Positions 33,638 to 44,936 of a stretch of DNA of 64,000 bases are shown here, piece after piece. Positions within the stretch are counted from its first letter, which is position 1. Every line of letters begins with the position of its first letter. The position numbers were made by a program, and so were the translations under genes. The DNA lies in NCBI GenBank assembly GCA_020284085.1, contig JACEVL010000151.1, positions 1,375,305 to 1,439,304 of the forward strand. The letters are read 5' to 3'. The stretch is from Aporrectodea caliginosa (Eukaryota > Annelida > Clitellata > Crassiclitellata > Lumbricidae). The notes below the pieces were generated by a model. It saw only the letters and a list, made by a program, of their open reading frames with translations. It searched no databases and was not told where the DNA came from.

Positions 33638-36600
33638 ATGGCGTTTAACCGTCGAAATTGCGCTAATTCCAAACTTCTAGCCATTAACGACAAATATAAA
33701 GTATGTATTATATTTTATTGGTACATTATTTAAATTTAGATTATCTAGTAGATTATATAAAGTTAGCAGATATTTAAATTTCAGCTTAATTTATGCAATT
33801 CGTGTGTGTTTGTGTAGGCCTATACATACGAATGTGTATGTAACACACACCCGAACCCATGACTTTGCACGTATTGGAGTCACAAAGCCATGACCACACG
33901 CAAACCAGAGACAGAAATAAAGTAAATAATGCCGGGAAAAAACGCTTGTGAACTACCTATGGATTGAAGGTCAGAAGGACGCGAGTTCGCTACCTGCTAG
34001 GCGCTGGCCCATGAGGTTGAATAAGCCTTTATACTCCCTAGGGGCTATTGTAAAATGAGCAGGACAGATCGACGCCTTGCAGGGGGTCATACAGTTAAAT
34101 TAAAACCTGCTAGCCCACAGGGTTGACACAGTCTTCTACTCCCATGGAGCGATTGTAAAATGAGCAGGACAGATCGGCGCCTTGCAGGCGGCCATACAGT
34201 TAAATTTGACCACTGTGAAGATTATATGAGTCAATGATAATTAGTTGGGTATAGAAAACCTCAAACTTTTTGCAATATGAACCTGTTATTTGTATTATTA
34301 ATTAAGTATTATTATTTTTATATGTTTCATGGTTTATTTGTGACTCTGGATATCTCTGAATATGGGGTTTCCTCAAACTAAATAGCTATTATATACGTAC
34401 TTTGAATTAAGGGAATTGACAGAGTTTTGCCCTCTATTTTCAGTGTGACAAGGCAAAACGAAATGCGCGTATCCATCCAGAAGATGAGGCACGGCATTTC
34501 TTAGACAATGACAAGCCTGGTTTCGAATGTCGTTTCATAAACGAATACATTGGTAAGTGTACTGTATACGGATGATGGAAGTAAAAATTTCTGTTTTTAA
34601 AGTGGACTTTTTATTCCTTAAAATGGTTTGAATCCCATTGACAATATTAAACATACCTGCAGATACTATATGCGAAAACGCATTAGGCATTGCAACTTGC
34701 ACTAATTTGAAGGCATTGTTTGTCTAGTTGAACAGTTAACTGGAGACAAGTTGTCCCATTTCGTCTATAGATGGTTTAAAGGTTTCCTGACAATACTTCA
34801 AAGAAATTATGCATGTACTGAAAACTGTTAAAAGTTTTGAGGAATGTGTATGAACAGAGGAAGTTTTAAACTAGTTATATTGTACTAGTGCTATTAAGGA
34901 ATGGAAATTGTAATAAGAGAGGTAATATTTGTTCTGAGTAAATGTTTTGTTAAAAGATTGTAAATTTGTTTATTTGTCAATCGTGGTGGCAGAAGCTTAA
35001 AGTTTTAGTGAATAAGAGGTTGGCAAGTTCAAGGGGAGCATAGCCAATGTCTTAGGATTGAGGGCGACATAGTTGAAACAGTAGGTGTACTAATGTGTTA
35101 TCATCTTGCCAGAATTTAAAAAGCAGCTTCCTACCTCTGTTCCTTTAAATTGACAATAATTTGCTTAGTAGATGTTTTTATACAGCATTGGATATATAGA
35201 AAATTCCGGTCACCTTTTTTGGGAAGGGCGAACGGGTCGGGTCTGGGACACAGGTTGCACTGGGATGTGTGGAGCCCTGGGCATTGTCTACGGAGGACAT
35301 GCTGCTGGTTACTCACTATTGCTGTGAACAGGACGAGTTACTCTTCCAACTTCGAAAACCATATATAGCCATATATATGCCACTGCTTTTTAATGTTTCT
35401 TGTTTCAGGACATGGTGTCTTTGCTACAATGCCTCATGCCCGTGGGTCATTTTTGTTAGAATATCCTGGCATTCTGATGTTGGAGAAAGAAGCCTGTAAT
35501 CTGCCACAACAGGACTACGTCTATTTCTTTGGTTGGCAAGGCAAAGAGTATGCGTAAGTATTTTGAATTATGTATGTATGTATGTATGAGCACTTGTCAA
35601 GATTTCTACTCAGAGGCGCTCCCGACTACAGCGCAGACACTGAATCGGAGTTTCACGCCGAAGCGCATGAGCAATTGTTAGTGAAGGACTCGCCCAGGGT
35701 CCCTACGCGGCAGCTTGAGGTGGATTCGAACCCACAACCCTCTGGCTGCAAGGCACCGAACATACCCCTACGCCACCGTGCCCAACTCAATTAGATTGAG
35801 TGTTGCAGAAACACATATCAAATGAAAAGATGTGTGTTTTCACTGATTTATTGAGACATAGCTAGAACAGAAGTTAAACTACATTATGTTGTTACTGCTA
35901 AGTAACAGTTTGCAATTGAAACACTTTACAATTTGTTGCTTTAGGAATTTGTGTAGTTTATTTATCCTAAACATGTGTAATGTGTATGTGTGTTATTTGA
36001 TAATAACTCCTTTCAACACAAGATTGTTGTAATAAGTTGGCAACTTTGTGATTATAGTCTTGCATACATAAGCTGTTTATGCAAACGTTGACATTGATGC
36101 ACCCTGGATATTTCAATAGTGGCAGTTTGAGACCAGCTCAGCCTTCTATCCCTGCAGATCCTTTGCGCAACAACAGGAATATAGGCAAAATGACTGATTA
36201 GCAGCTGGTGATGGGTCTGGTTGTTCACCATCTCGCTATTTAGTAATCTTCCATTCACCATTAACTTTCCATTAGCCATTAACTTTCCTACCTTGGTAAA
36301 AGTGTAATCTGGTCAAAATAAGATTTAAGAGCACTTTAGAAAAGATGGCAACTTTTATTCTGACCAGGTGATTACCCGTAGTCTTCATTCCTGTGTTGCA
36401 GCATTGATGGCACCGATTCTAAAAGATTAGGACGATTCGTAAATGACTTACCTAGACGATTGGCTAACTGCTACACAAAAGTGGTTACAATGGCTGGAAA
36501 ACCCCATGTCCTCTTATTTGCTGGGAAAGACATTGCTCCGGGTGAAGAATTACGCTATGATTATGGAGGTGGTGATATGCCTTGGAGAAAGGTGAATTAT

Positions 36601-39600
36601 TTAATTAAATTATTTATTAGTTTAAGTTTAAAGTTGTTATACATTCTGATATTATGCTAGAAATTTTTCCAGTGTGCAATCAGATGATATTTTAATAATC
36701 TATATAGAGTCAGAGATTTTTCAAAATTATGTATATCAATTATAGCCTACATAGAGTTGTAAATGCTTGGTGTGCATTGCCTGAGGAGAAGATGAGGCAA
36801 TCCTATAACCAGGAGATGAATTCTAATAACCAGTGAATGCTTGCAGTTTCTCCCTAACTGCTGTTGAGCAATGTTTCACTGGCTGTACTCTATCCTTATC
36901 TATCTGCTTGATCCTCCTACAATCAGTTCAACCAACCATGTAAGACTAGGCTTGCCAAACAGACACTTTGATAACTACAAGGTCAGTTTTGAGTTACTAA
37001 TTGAATCTTGAACATTCTCTCTGGTCAGGTTGTGAGTCACGTCCTTCCTCAGTTTCGTTGTTTTCCAGCAGTCTGCGTAACTGCTTAGCTGCAAAATGAT
37101 GCTTTGTCATGTACTTGATTCTTCTTCTAAAGACGCTTTTATTACGAGTAAGAAGAAAAGTTGTAATATAGTTTATTTAATTAGCTATTATTGCAAGTTT
37201 GTTTAAATTACATTGTATGCAATTTCCTTTGATTGGCAACAGTTTAGCTACCCAATATAACAGCACTTTGAATTCTAACTGAATCTTATTTTTTTGAACA
37301 GTCGACTTCGAAGCCAGTAAAGACTACAAAAGAAGTTCCAGCAACAGTGCAGTTTAAAATTCAAGACTCTGAGCAAATTCAAGGTTCTGAAGAGGTAGAT
37401 CTTGAGGTTAGCCACACTGAAAAGATTCAAGGTTCTGAAGAGGTAGATCTTGAGACAAAGGACACAGAGGTTAGGTACACTGGAAAGATTCAAGGTTCTG
37501 AAGAGATAAATCTTGAGACAAAGGACACAGAGGTTAGGTACACTGGAAAGATTCAGGGTTCTGAAGAGGTAGATCTTGAGACAAAGGACACAGAGGTTAG
37601 CTACTCCGAAAAGATTCAAGGTTCTGAAGAGGTAGATCTTGAGACAAAGAACACAGAGGTTAGCCACACTGAAAAGATTCAAGGTTCTGAAGAGGTAGAT
37701 CTTGAGGTTAGCCACACTGAAAAGATTCAAGGTTCTGAAGAGGTAGATCTTGAGACAAAGGACACAGAGGTTAGGTACACTGGAAAGATTCAAGGTTCTG
37801 AAGAGTACACTGGAAAGATTCAAGGTTCTAGGTAGATCTTGAGACAAAGGACACAGAGGTTAGCTACACTGGAAAGATTCAAGGTTCTGAAGAGGTAGAT
37901 CTTGAGGTTAGACACTGAAAAGATTCAAGGTTCTGAAGAGGTAACAGCCACACTGAAAAGATTCAAGGTTCTGAAGAGGTAGATCTTGAGGTTAGCCACA
38001 CTGAAAAGATTCAAGGTTCTGAAGAGGTAGATCTTGAGGTTAGCCTCACTGAAAAGATTCAAGGTTCTGAAGAGGTAGATCTTGAGGTTAGCCACACTGA
38101 AAAGATTCAAGGTTCTGAAGAGGTAGATCTTGAGGTTAGCCACACTGAAAAGATTCAAGGTTCTGAAGAGGTAGATCTTGAGGTTAGCCTCACTGAAAAG
38201 ATTCAAGGTTCTGAAGAGGTAGTTCTTGAGGTTAGCCACACTGAAAAGATTCAAGGTTCTGAAGAGGTAGATCTTGAGACAAAGGACACAGAGGTTAGCC
38301 ACACTGAAAAGATTCAAGGTTCTGAAGAGGTAGATCTTGAGGTTAGCCACACTGAAAAGATTCAAGGTTCTGAAGAGGTAGATCTTGAGGTTAGCCACAC
38401 TGAAAAGATTCAAGGTTCTGAAGAGGTAGATCTTGAGGTTAGCCTCACTGAAAAGATTCAAGGTTCTGAAGAGGTAGTTCTTGAGGTTAGCCACACTGAA
38501 AAGATTCAAGGTTCTGAAGAGGTAGATCTTGAGACAAAGGACACAGAGGTTAGCCACACTGAAAAGATTCAAGGTTCTGAAGAGGTAGATCTTGAGGTTA
38601 GCCACACTGAAAAGATTCAAGGTTCTGAAGAGGTAGAATTTGACGTTAGCCACACTGAAAAGATTCAAGGTTCTGCAGAGGTAGATATTGAGACAGAGAA
38701 TTTACAGACTGCAGAGTTAGTGCAAAAAACAGGATCAGGTCAAGAAATGGAGCCAGCTATAGACGCTGCAGCATTTCGATTTACTGAAGCAACCTGCGAT
38801 GCTATGGAGATGAGAGATCGGTGGATAACACCAGAGAATGTAAGTAACTTTGTGTAGTTATTTTTACATGCCTCTTTAAGGCTTTAACTGGACTGAGTTC
38901 CATTGACTTAACTGCAAGGCATTGTGAGTTTTGTGTAACCATTACAACTATTTAATGTATCTTTTTCATTCAGTCATGAATTTATATAGAAATTTTTATT
39001 CTTATTTGGTTTAGGTTTCATTTGTGTTGGGTCATTTTTTGCACTAATTTTTAAACTGTAACCTGTACTTGAATTATTATTTTCAGCTGATTTATTGGTA
39101 ACCTGCTAAATGATATACCGATGGTGCCATGTCTCAGTAATTTGTTTAAAATGAGTTCAGTTGTACATGTGTTATTTTCGCTGCTAATATTAGGTGGTTA
39201 TTTTTGTTACGCCATTACTGCCATTTTTGCATCATTGTATTGGTGTAAATGCACCATTCAATTTGATGTCTAAAGTTAGTCAATAAATAATGTTCCAATG
39301 ATAATTTAATTAGAATAAATTGCATTTGATTTGTTATTCTTAAACAAATTCATACTGCTGGTGCATTCACTTCCTCCAAGATTTAAGTGTTTCTTTGGCA
39401 ATTTTGTTACAGAACCTTGAATACATCATCAACTGTGGTGAAGATACCATTTCTGATTCAGCGTGTTCTGAGGAAATTGAACTTTTTCCTGTAAGTGGAT
39501 AGTTTATTTCTTGGATTTTACTTCTTCCTTTCATTAAAGCTTTCTGTTTCAAAATATCTTGCTTGTCAGTTTTACTTGTGCTAAAAGTAAACCATTTCAA

Positions 39601-42600
39601 GAAGGGTGGTGGATAACAAGCGCCTCTGAATAGTCATTACTGCTAGAGGCGCTTTATAAATGTCCAGATACAATACAATACAACAGTATTAAGAACTCTT
39701 TCTGTTGATGTACGCGAGGTTTCAGGTGTTGTCTATGGTATATGCCAAATCTCGCGAGTTGTTGATCCGCAGCGACGGTGAGTTCCCACTAACTGTCGCT
39801 GAAGTAGAGTGTGTCACAACAATGACGATCTTGGGATTGACCATAGTAAGACAATCTGAGCGCATATCGCTAGAGTCTGCTGAGTCTGCTCCATTCCCTG
39901 CATGCCCTCAGAGTCCTGAAATCGCATGGCCTCCCCGCTGCTGTGTTGCATGATGTGGCTAGAGTAATGAATGACCCATCTTCTTTATGCAGTTCCAGCT
40001 TGGTGGGGCTTCACCTAAGCTGAGGACAAATATAAATAGTCAAGTTTTATGTCTTGACTAATGGACTATCTTCCTGACAGTGTGCCGGGCATCACAGAGA
40101 TGGTTAGCAAAGCTGAGGATAAACTGCTGTTGGCCGTCAACTGGATTGCCTTTCATTTTCTGCGGAGCTTGTTCTGACCCACCATCAAGCTTTGCTATAG
40201 TCTTTGCCCTAAAACCCATGATTTTTTACGGATGACAAAAAGTATATATATATATGTGGGTGTGTGCAATTTTGGATGGTATCTCTGCATGTTAGTAACT
40301 ATATATACATGTATGTATGTAACTTTAAACATGTATGCTTTTAACCATCAAAAACACTTCTGCAGTGCCTCTTACAAGATCTTAAATGGCTGCAATTTTT
40401 CAGAATTTTGACAAATTCCTACCATCTGCCAGCCACATATCCAGATCCTCACACACAGAAATTTGCAAATCTTTGCAGCCATCAGTTGAACAGCAATCTG
40501 TGGAGAATGATTCAGAAATGCCATCGGACAGTGAGTCAGATGATGAATATGTTCCTGATGAATCAGGTGATAGTGATTCAAGCCAGTCATCAGATTATGA
40601 GATGGCACGTGAAGTCAAGAAACGAAAAAGATGTTTTTCACGGTTGAAAGATGCACGTAAACGCAAACAAAGCAATGATATGAGCAGCTGTGAACCTGAT
40701 CACTCAATGTTGAGCACAGAAAATGCAGTTAAAGTTTCTTGTAGAAACCGAACAGTACAGTATTTTGAAAAGAGACCCTACTGCTTTTATTGCGGTACGC
40801 AACAGACACAAATACAACGTCATTGGCAAACAAAGCATCGAGAAGAGCGTGAAGTTGTAGAGATTGCTTCTTTAAAGGACCGAGCAGAACGATGTAAGCA
40901 TATTGTTAAGCTAAGGAATTTGGGGAATCATATACACAACACAGAAGTTCTTCGTGAAGGAAAAGGTGAATTTTTAGTAACATACAGGTCTAAGCATGCG
41001 ACAGTACCATCTGATTATGTTCCATGTGAATACTGTTTTTGTTATCTCCTTAAAAAAGAGTTTTTCAGGCATATATGCAAATTTGATCATCCACGAGTTA
41101 AAGGTCGTAAAGTAGTGAATGAAAGTCTCCTGTTGCCACCACCAAAAGGCACTTCAGCAAAGGTCTTTGAGCTGTTGTCAGGTATGCTTGATGGAACCAT
41201 TAAGCTTGCTGCAAAATGTGACAGTCTTATTATTGATTACGCTTCCAAATTAATTGCAAAGAAGGGTATGCAAAAAAAGGCATATATAAGAGATAAGGTA
41301 CGCGAAGTGGCAAGATTCCTTATTAAAATGCGTGAGTTGGAAGGTCTTGGAAATGTTGCGTTGGCTGACTGCATTATGCCTGACCGATTCAAACAATGTC
41401 TAACTGCTGTAAGAGAACTTGCTGGCTTTCAGGAACAGACCATGACTTACAGAACACCATCACTGGCTTTAAAGCTAGGACATACTCTACAAAAGCTATC
41501 GAAAATCGCAAAAAGAAATGCAATTGAGAAAAAGGACGATGGCAAAATTAAAAGTGCAGATTACTTTAGTGAACTGTGCACTATGGAATGGGGAGATGAA
41601 ATCGCTCGCCACGCTTTGAATACACTGCAAGACCAAAAGAGAAACAAAGTAAGCGTCTTGCCACTGTCTAGCGATGTCGTTAAGCTCAATGAACATCTGA
41701 GTAAGATCACAGTCAGCCTGTCAACACAGTTGAATCAGATGCAAGTAGATGGTTTGGGCATTGAGGAAATTTGGCGGCAATTGGCAGAAACAACTCTGGC
41801 ACAAGTAATTATCTTTAATCGACGGCGGCAAGGAGAAGTCTCAAAGATGACCATTCAAGAGTATGAACAAAAAACTATTATCAGTCTATCATCTGATGCA
41901 ATGGAAGCACTGAGTCCTATTGAGCAGAGTCTTTGTAAAATGTTTGTCCGCGTTGAAGTGAGAGGTAAAAGAGACAGAACTGTACCTGTGTTACTGCTTC
42001 CGAAAATGCAAGCATCAATTGATCAGCTGATGAAGACTCGTTCTGCTGCTGGAATACGAAACAGTAACAACTATGTTTTTGCCTACAGCAATTCTGAGAA
42101 CTTCTTGCGAGGCTCGGATGCTCTAAGAAATTCAGCCAAGTTATGTGGAGCTAAAAATCCATTATCACTAAGATCTACCAACTTGCGGAAACATGTGGCT
42201 ACTCTGAGTCAAGTACTTAATCTAAAAGAAAACGAACTAGATATGCTTGCCCAATATATGGGGCATGACATAAGAGTACACAGACAGTTTTATCGACTGC
42301 CAAATGATGTTCTTCAAACGTCTAAGTTGGCTAAACTATTTCTTCTCATGGACTCGGGCCAACTTCGTTCACAGAAAGGAAAATCACTGGATGAATTGAT
42401 TGTGGATGTTTCTCCTGACTGTGATTTAGTTGGTAAGTGGGTTATACCTACTTTCAAGTCTTTATTATTTCTGTCATTTTGCTCTATTTTAAGTGTTCTG
42501 TCTGGGTTTAAGGTTTTATACATGTTTTTGAGTGTATATATGTATATATTCGTTTAACAGTGCTGAATAACAAACAGCAATCAGTCAAACGTTGTGGCCC

Positions 42601-44373
42601 AATTTGTCTGGAGGGGTGACAAATGGATTTAACATAATTAACATAACCCCAAATCCTAATGCCTAAATCGATACCAACCACAATATTGGCATGTGCTTCC
42701 TTACTTGTGGCAACAAGGAATTGTAAGTGCATTTCTGTCAGATGACTTTAATAATAGTGCATCTTAACAAGGTGCTAATTATCCACTAATATGCAGCATT
42801 TGATTTTAAAATTGGGACCAAGATTAAATGATAACTTGAAAGCAAGGTACATGAAATCACACATGAACCTCGATATTCCTTTGTACATTATGCTTTTGTG
42901 CAATGAGGAGAAAAGTTGACAACAAGTTGGTTTCGCACAACAGAATTTATGTGCATGTTATCTGCGTGTTCTTTTAGCTAGAGACTGCATGCACCTTTTA
43001 CAAGAATCTGAAAACTGTTCTTTATCGTCGGAGTTGGGCTGGGAGCGCCTCCGAGTAGGTTATCTTGGAGGGGCGCTACATAAGTCGAATGAATGAATGA
43101 ATGAATTATGTGGATGATATGTTTAGTCACCAAGTTCTATACTATGTTGAATATTTGTCTTTACAGCGTTGCAAGAAAGTAAGAGCGATTCTGAAGAATC
43201 CGATGAAATTCCAGAGCCCTCTTTACTGCCATCTGCTGTTGGTTTTGGGAATCCAACCATAACGTGTTCCACTGACACATCGATACCTCTTTCAGGCGGT
43301 GGTCTTCCTAAAGACGCAGAGGCTTGCTCCAGGAGAATATTATCGAATCCGATGAAACGCCAGAGCCGTCTTCACTGCGATCAGATCGAATACGATGAAA
43401 CTCAAGAGCCATCTTCAGTGCCATCTGCCATCAGTCTTGGGAATCCATCCATACCTTGTTCCATTTCTCTTTCTGGTGGTGCCTCGGACGTCCCTATGGC
43501 TCGACCAACCGTGCAAAAACACAGGATACCATGTATGCTTTAATTAACTATACTTTTGTTGTTTTGTGTATTTATAAATATATATATGTATGTATTATGT
43601 GTATGTACATGTATTTATGTGTGTAAATAGGTATGTATGTATGCATGTATGGAGAAAAGTAGCCATTGGCTTGTTACTGGAACACAAAGTTCCCTGATAT
43701 ATTCAAGGACAATGCATAGGATTGAGGCTTGTCCCAGGAGAAGGATATCGAATATGATCTTGTCGTCAACTGGGAAACAATGTACTAAGCACATTATTAT
43801 TGATATCTATGCAAATTCACGGTTTAATATCTGCCTAGTGTAATCTTTTATTAAGCAGTATCTTGAGCACTGGTGGCACCACTGTCGAGTAAACACTGAA
43901 TTTTGCTCTCAATTGAATTGTTGAAATCAAGACATCTGAACACTTCAAGTACAGGCTTTGGGAAGTCCTTAATGCACCATATGCTACCATTAAATGTTAG
44001 GATCAAACGAAGTTTTTGAGGTAAATTAACAAATATAAGATTTGATTGTGTTCTGTGACACCTAAGCATTATGTTCTGATCAGCATAGTGATCAATGTAG
44101 ATCAATTAGGGCCAATAAGGAATTGCTGAAGGTATGGTTTCTGGATTCTACTAAGTTTTGTAGATCATATTACTGTTTGTAGACACAAAGAAAACATGGA
44201 CAGAAGAAGAACAAGCTGCTGTCAGTCGCCATCTGCTTCCAGCGATTCTGCAAGGCCGCCTGCCTGGGAAGTGCGACATAGAAGAATGTATCAAAGCTGA
44301 ACCGTGTTTAAAAAATCGTAAATGGAAGAACATAAAAGACTTCTGTAGGTCACGAATTAAGCGCCACGTTTAA
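33638..44373 (+). CDS. SET methyltransferase - tandem repeat - zinc finger - Crypton-like tyrosine recombinase protein (nine exons)
   Basis: Exons 33638-33700, 34444-34552, 35409-35553, 36402-36591, 37302-38839, 39413-39490, 40404-42432, 43167-43532 and 44183-44373 (stop TAA 44371-44373). Every junction is GT-AG and every phase matches (0, 1, 2, 0, 0, 0, 1, 1). Residues 1-169 hold a KMT5A-like SET domain. Exon 5 encodes a repetitive linker. Exon 7 has two zinc-finger-like motifs and a tyrosine-recombinase fold. Exon 9 ends in a conserved-looking TWTEEEQAAV ... WKNIKDFC segment. I recall related recombinase-domain predicted proteins from fish and marine invertebrates. The job of the fusion is unknown; methyl-lysine writing plus DNA binding in the nucleus is a reasonable guess. 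Inside exon 5 three small indels give a net frameshift, so this allele may be broken or the assembly may be wrong there. Confidence 0.85.
33998..34209. repeat. Tandem duplication in intron 1 of the SET/recombinase gene
   Basis: Two copies of about 105 bp, each with GAGCAGGACAGATCG and CATACAGTTAAATT (33998-34106 and 34107-34209). Confidence 0.75.
34444..36591 (+). CDS. SET domain exons 2-4 (KMT5A-like)
   Basis: Exon 2 (34444-34552) encodes CDKAKRNARIHPEDEARHFL and onward to the split Gly58. Exon 3 (35409-35553) encodes HGVFATMPHARGSFLLEYPG and YVYFFGWQGKEYA. Exon 4 (36402-36591) encodes IDGTDSKRLGRFVND through LRYDYGGGDMPWRK. Key SET features are GHGVFA (residues 58-63, cofactor loop), RFVND (117-121, in the place of the RFxNHS motif) and ELRYDYG (155-161, catalytic tyrosine region). 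The order and spacing look like an intact methyltransferase of the KMT5A (histone H4 K20) type. Asp where the family usually has His in the RFxNHS motif could alter activity. Intron 3 holds a SINE. Confidence 0.88.
35567..35795 (-). mobile_element. tRNA-derived SINE, fuller copy, in intron 3 of the SET gene
   Basis: On the minus strand it starts GTTGGGCACGGTGGCGTAGG (box A-like) and continues to a GGTTCGAATCCACC box B. The shared body and GAGCGCCTCTGAGTAG follow, and it ends in (CATA)n at 35570-35588. Confidence 0.85.
37302..38839 (+). CDS. Exon 5: tandem-repeat linker with frameshifts
   Basis: Enters in phase 0 as STSKPVKTTKEVPATVQFK, then about 28 copies of a 16-residue unit (EKIQGSEEVDLEVSHT), some enlarged to 21 residues by ETKDTEV. 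The unit is acidic and Ser/Gln-rich, so it is probably disordered. It ends with a unique stretch (AAAFRFTEATCDAMEMRDRW) and a GTAAGT donor at 38840. Units are multiples of 3 bp, but near 37830 four bases are missing, near 37905 two, and near 37943 ten, which shifts the frame by two overall and creates stops. Upstream units read in frame 0 (mod 3) and downstream units in frame 2. Both sides are open, so one or two small errors or mutations explain the break. Confidence 0.8.
37375..38690 (+). repeat. 48/63-bp coding minisatellite
   Basis: Units share AAGATTCAAGGTTCTGAAGA. The 63-bp form adds ACAAAGGACACAGAG. Several blocks of four or five units are themselves repeated (for example 38040-38300 and 38300-38550), showing recent unequal exchange. 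The antisense strand is also open through both halves, which is a by-product of the repeat. Confidence 0.95.
39413..39490 (+). CDS. Exon 6 of the SET/recombinase gene
   Basis: 26 codons, phase 0 at both ends (NLEYIINCGEDTISDSACSE...), between TTTTGTTACAG and GTAAGT. Acidic linker with no domain recognised. Confidence 0.7.
39618..39690 (+). mobile_element. Retroposon 3' tail in intron 6
   Basis: AGCGCCTCTGAATAGTC ... GAGGCGCTTTATAAATG followed by ACAATACAATAC, the LINE/SINE tail seen at 21420-21493. Confidence 0.7.
40404..42432 (+). CDS. Exon 7: zinc-finger-like motifs and Crypton-like tyrosine recombinase
   Basis: Begins at TTTTTCAG/AATTTTGAC in phase 0 (NFDKFLPSASHISRSS) and ends at GTT G/GTAAGT. 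An acidic Ser/Asp-rich N-terminus with a basic KKRKR patch precedes a C2H2-like motif at 40782-40848 (CFYC ... HWQTKH) and a second at 41025-41090 (CEYC ... CKFDH). The rest is a helical core plus a recombinase catalytic region. A box I arginine (RRRQGE, 41820-41828) comes first and the box II LRKH arginine is at 42186. A GH histidine at 42264 and a tyrosine at 42291 (FYRLP) follow, with H to Y nine residues apart as in lambda integrase. The box II HxxR histidine is Thr here (TNLR), so strand-cleavage activity is doubtful. An upstream ATG at 40386 opens the same frame but sits right after a stop and before this acceptor. Confidence 0.85.
43033..43110 (+). mobile_element. Retroposon 3' tail in intron 7
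   Basis: GGGAGCGCCTCCGAGTAGG ... GAGGGGCGCTACATAAG followed by (GAAT)n at 43085-43105. Confidence 0.7.
43167..43532 (+). CDS. Exon 8 of the SET/recombinase gene
   Basis: Enters in phase 1 (G/CG gives Ala) and reads LQESKSDSEESDEIPEPS through to a single T before GTATGC. It contains two related segments (PSLLPSAVGFGNPTI and PSSVPSAISLGNPSI), a recent internal duplication. If not spliced at 43533 it would stop at 43543. Confidence 0.75.
44183..44373 (+). CDS. Exon 9: C-terminal conserved segment
   Basis: T plus AC completes Tyr across the junction, then TKKTWTEEEQAAVSRHL, GRLPGKCDIEECIKAEP, NRKWKNIKDFCRSRIKRHV and stop. This looks like the C-terminal module I associate with fish and coral relatives of the recombinase protein, possibly DNA-binding (helical, basic at the end). 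Its exact phase match to exon 8 supports the whole model. Confidence 0.8.
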
Positions 44374-44483
44374 ATGTTTGCCAAATTAATTAAGTAAAGC
44401 TTCATAAAAAAACGTAATGCATCTTTCTGATAGCATTTGTTCCAGTGACTAATTCTTCTGTGTAGATGTCGATGACAGATCAA

Positions 44484-44605
44484 ATGGAAAAACATAAAAG
44501 ACTTGTTGATCACGAATTAAGTGCCATGTTTAATGTTTGCCAAATTAATTAAGTAAAGCTTCATAAAAAAACGTAATGCATCTTTCTGATACCTTGTGTC
44601 TCAGT
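44484..44605 (+). pseudogene. Duplicated piece of exon 9 and 3' flank
   Basis: AATGGAAAAACATAAAAGAC ... GAATTAAGTGCCATGTTTAA repeats 44320-44375 about 165 bp downstream, together with the following AAGCTTCATAAAAAAACG. The copy has indels that break the frame. Confidence 0.8.
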
Positions 44606-44936
44606 GACTAATTATTCTGTTTAGATGTTGATGACATCAATTTCCATTTACATAATTATGTGTATATGTCTCCATTCTGGAATTCATAATTGTAGGTCAA
44701 GAATGAAGCACCACTGTTAATGTATGGATGGATGGAATGATGGATGGATGGAAGGAAGGAAGTCTGGATATACAAAGTTTTGGGGGGACAGATGACATGG
44801 TGCAATAAAACTAAGATATTAGGAATGCAAAATCTTAATTTAAATGCAATGTCTGTGTGAAAATAAGCAGATCGACTTTGATCATTAAAGTGGGCAGTGG
44901 ACATGGAAGAATTAAACAATGCTGCTAAACACATGG

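Noticed and set aside
37275..38668. Long open frames on the minus strand (Leu/Phe/Tyr-rich repeats)
   Set aside because: Exact antisense of the 48/63-bp coding repeat. Unit length divisible by three keeps any stop-free frame open; no independent start or motif.
39705..39953. 82-codon frame in intron 6
   Set aside because: No recognisable motif. It lies between two exons whose phases already match and looks like intronic repeat debris.
40386..42557. Intronless gene starting at the ATG at 40386 and reading to 42557
   Set aside because: A stop codon sits right before the ATG. The TTTTTCAG acceptor at 40403 and GTAAGT donor at 42433 match phases with exons 6 and 8, so the frame is an internal exon.
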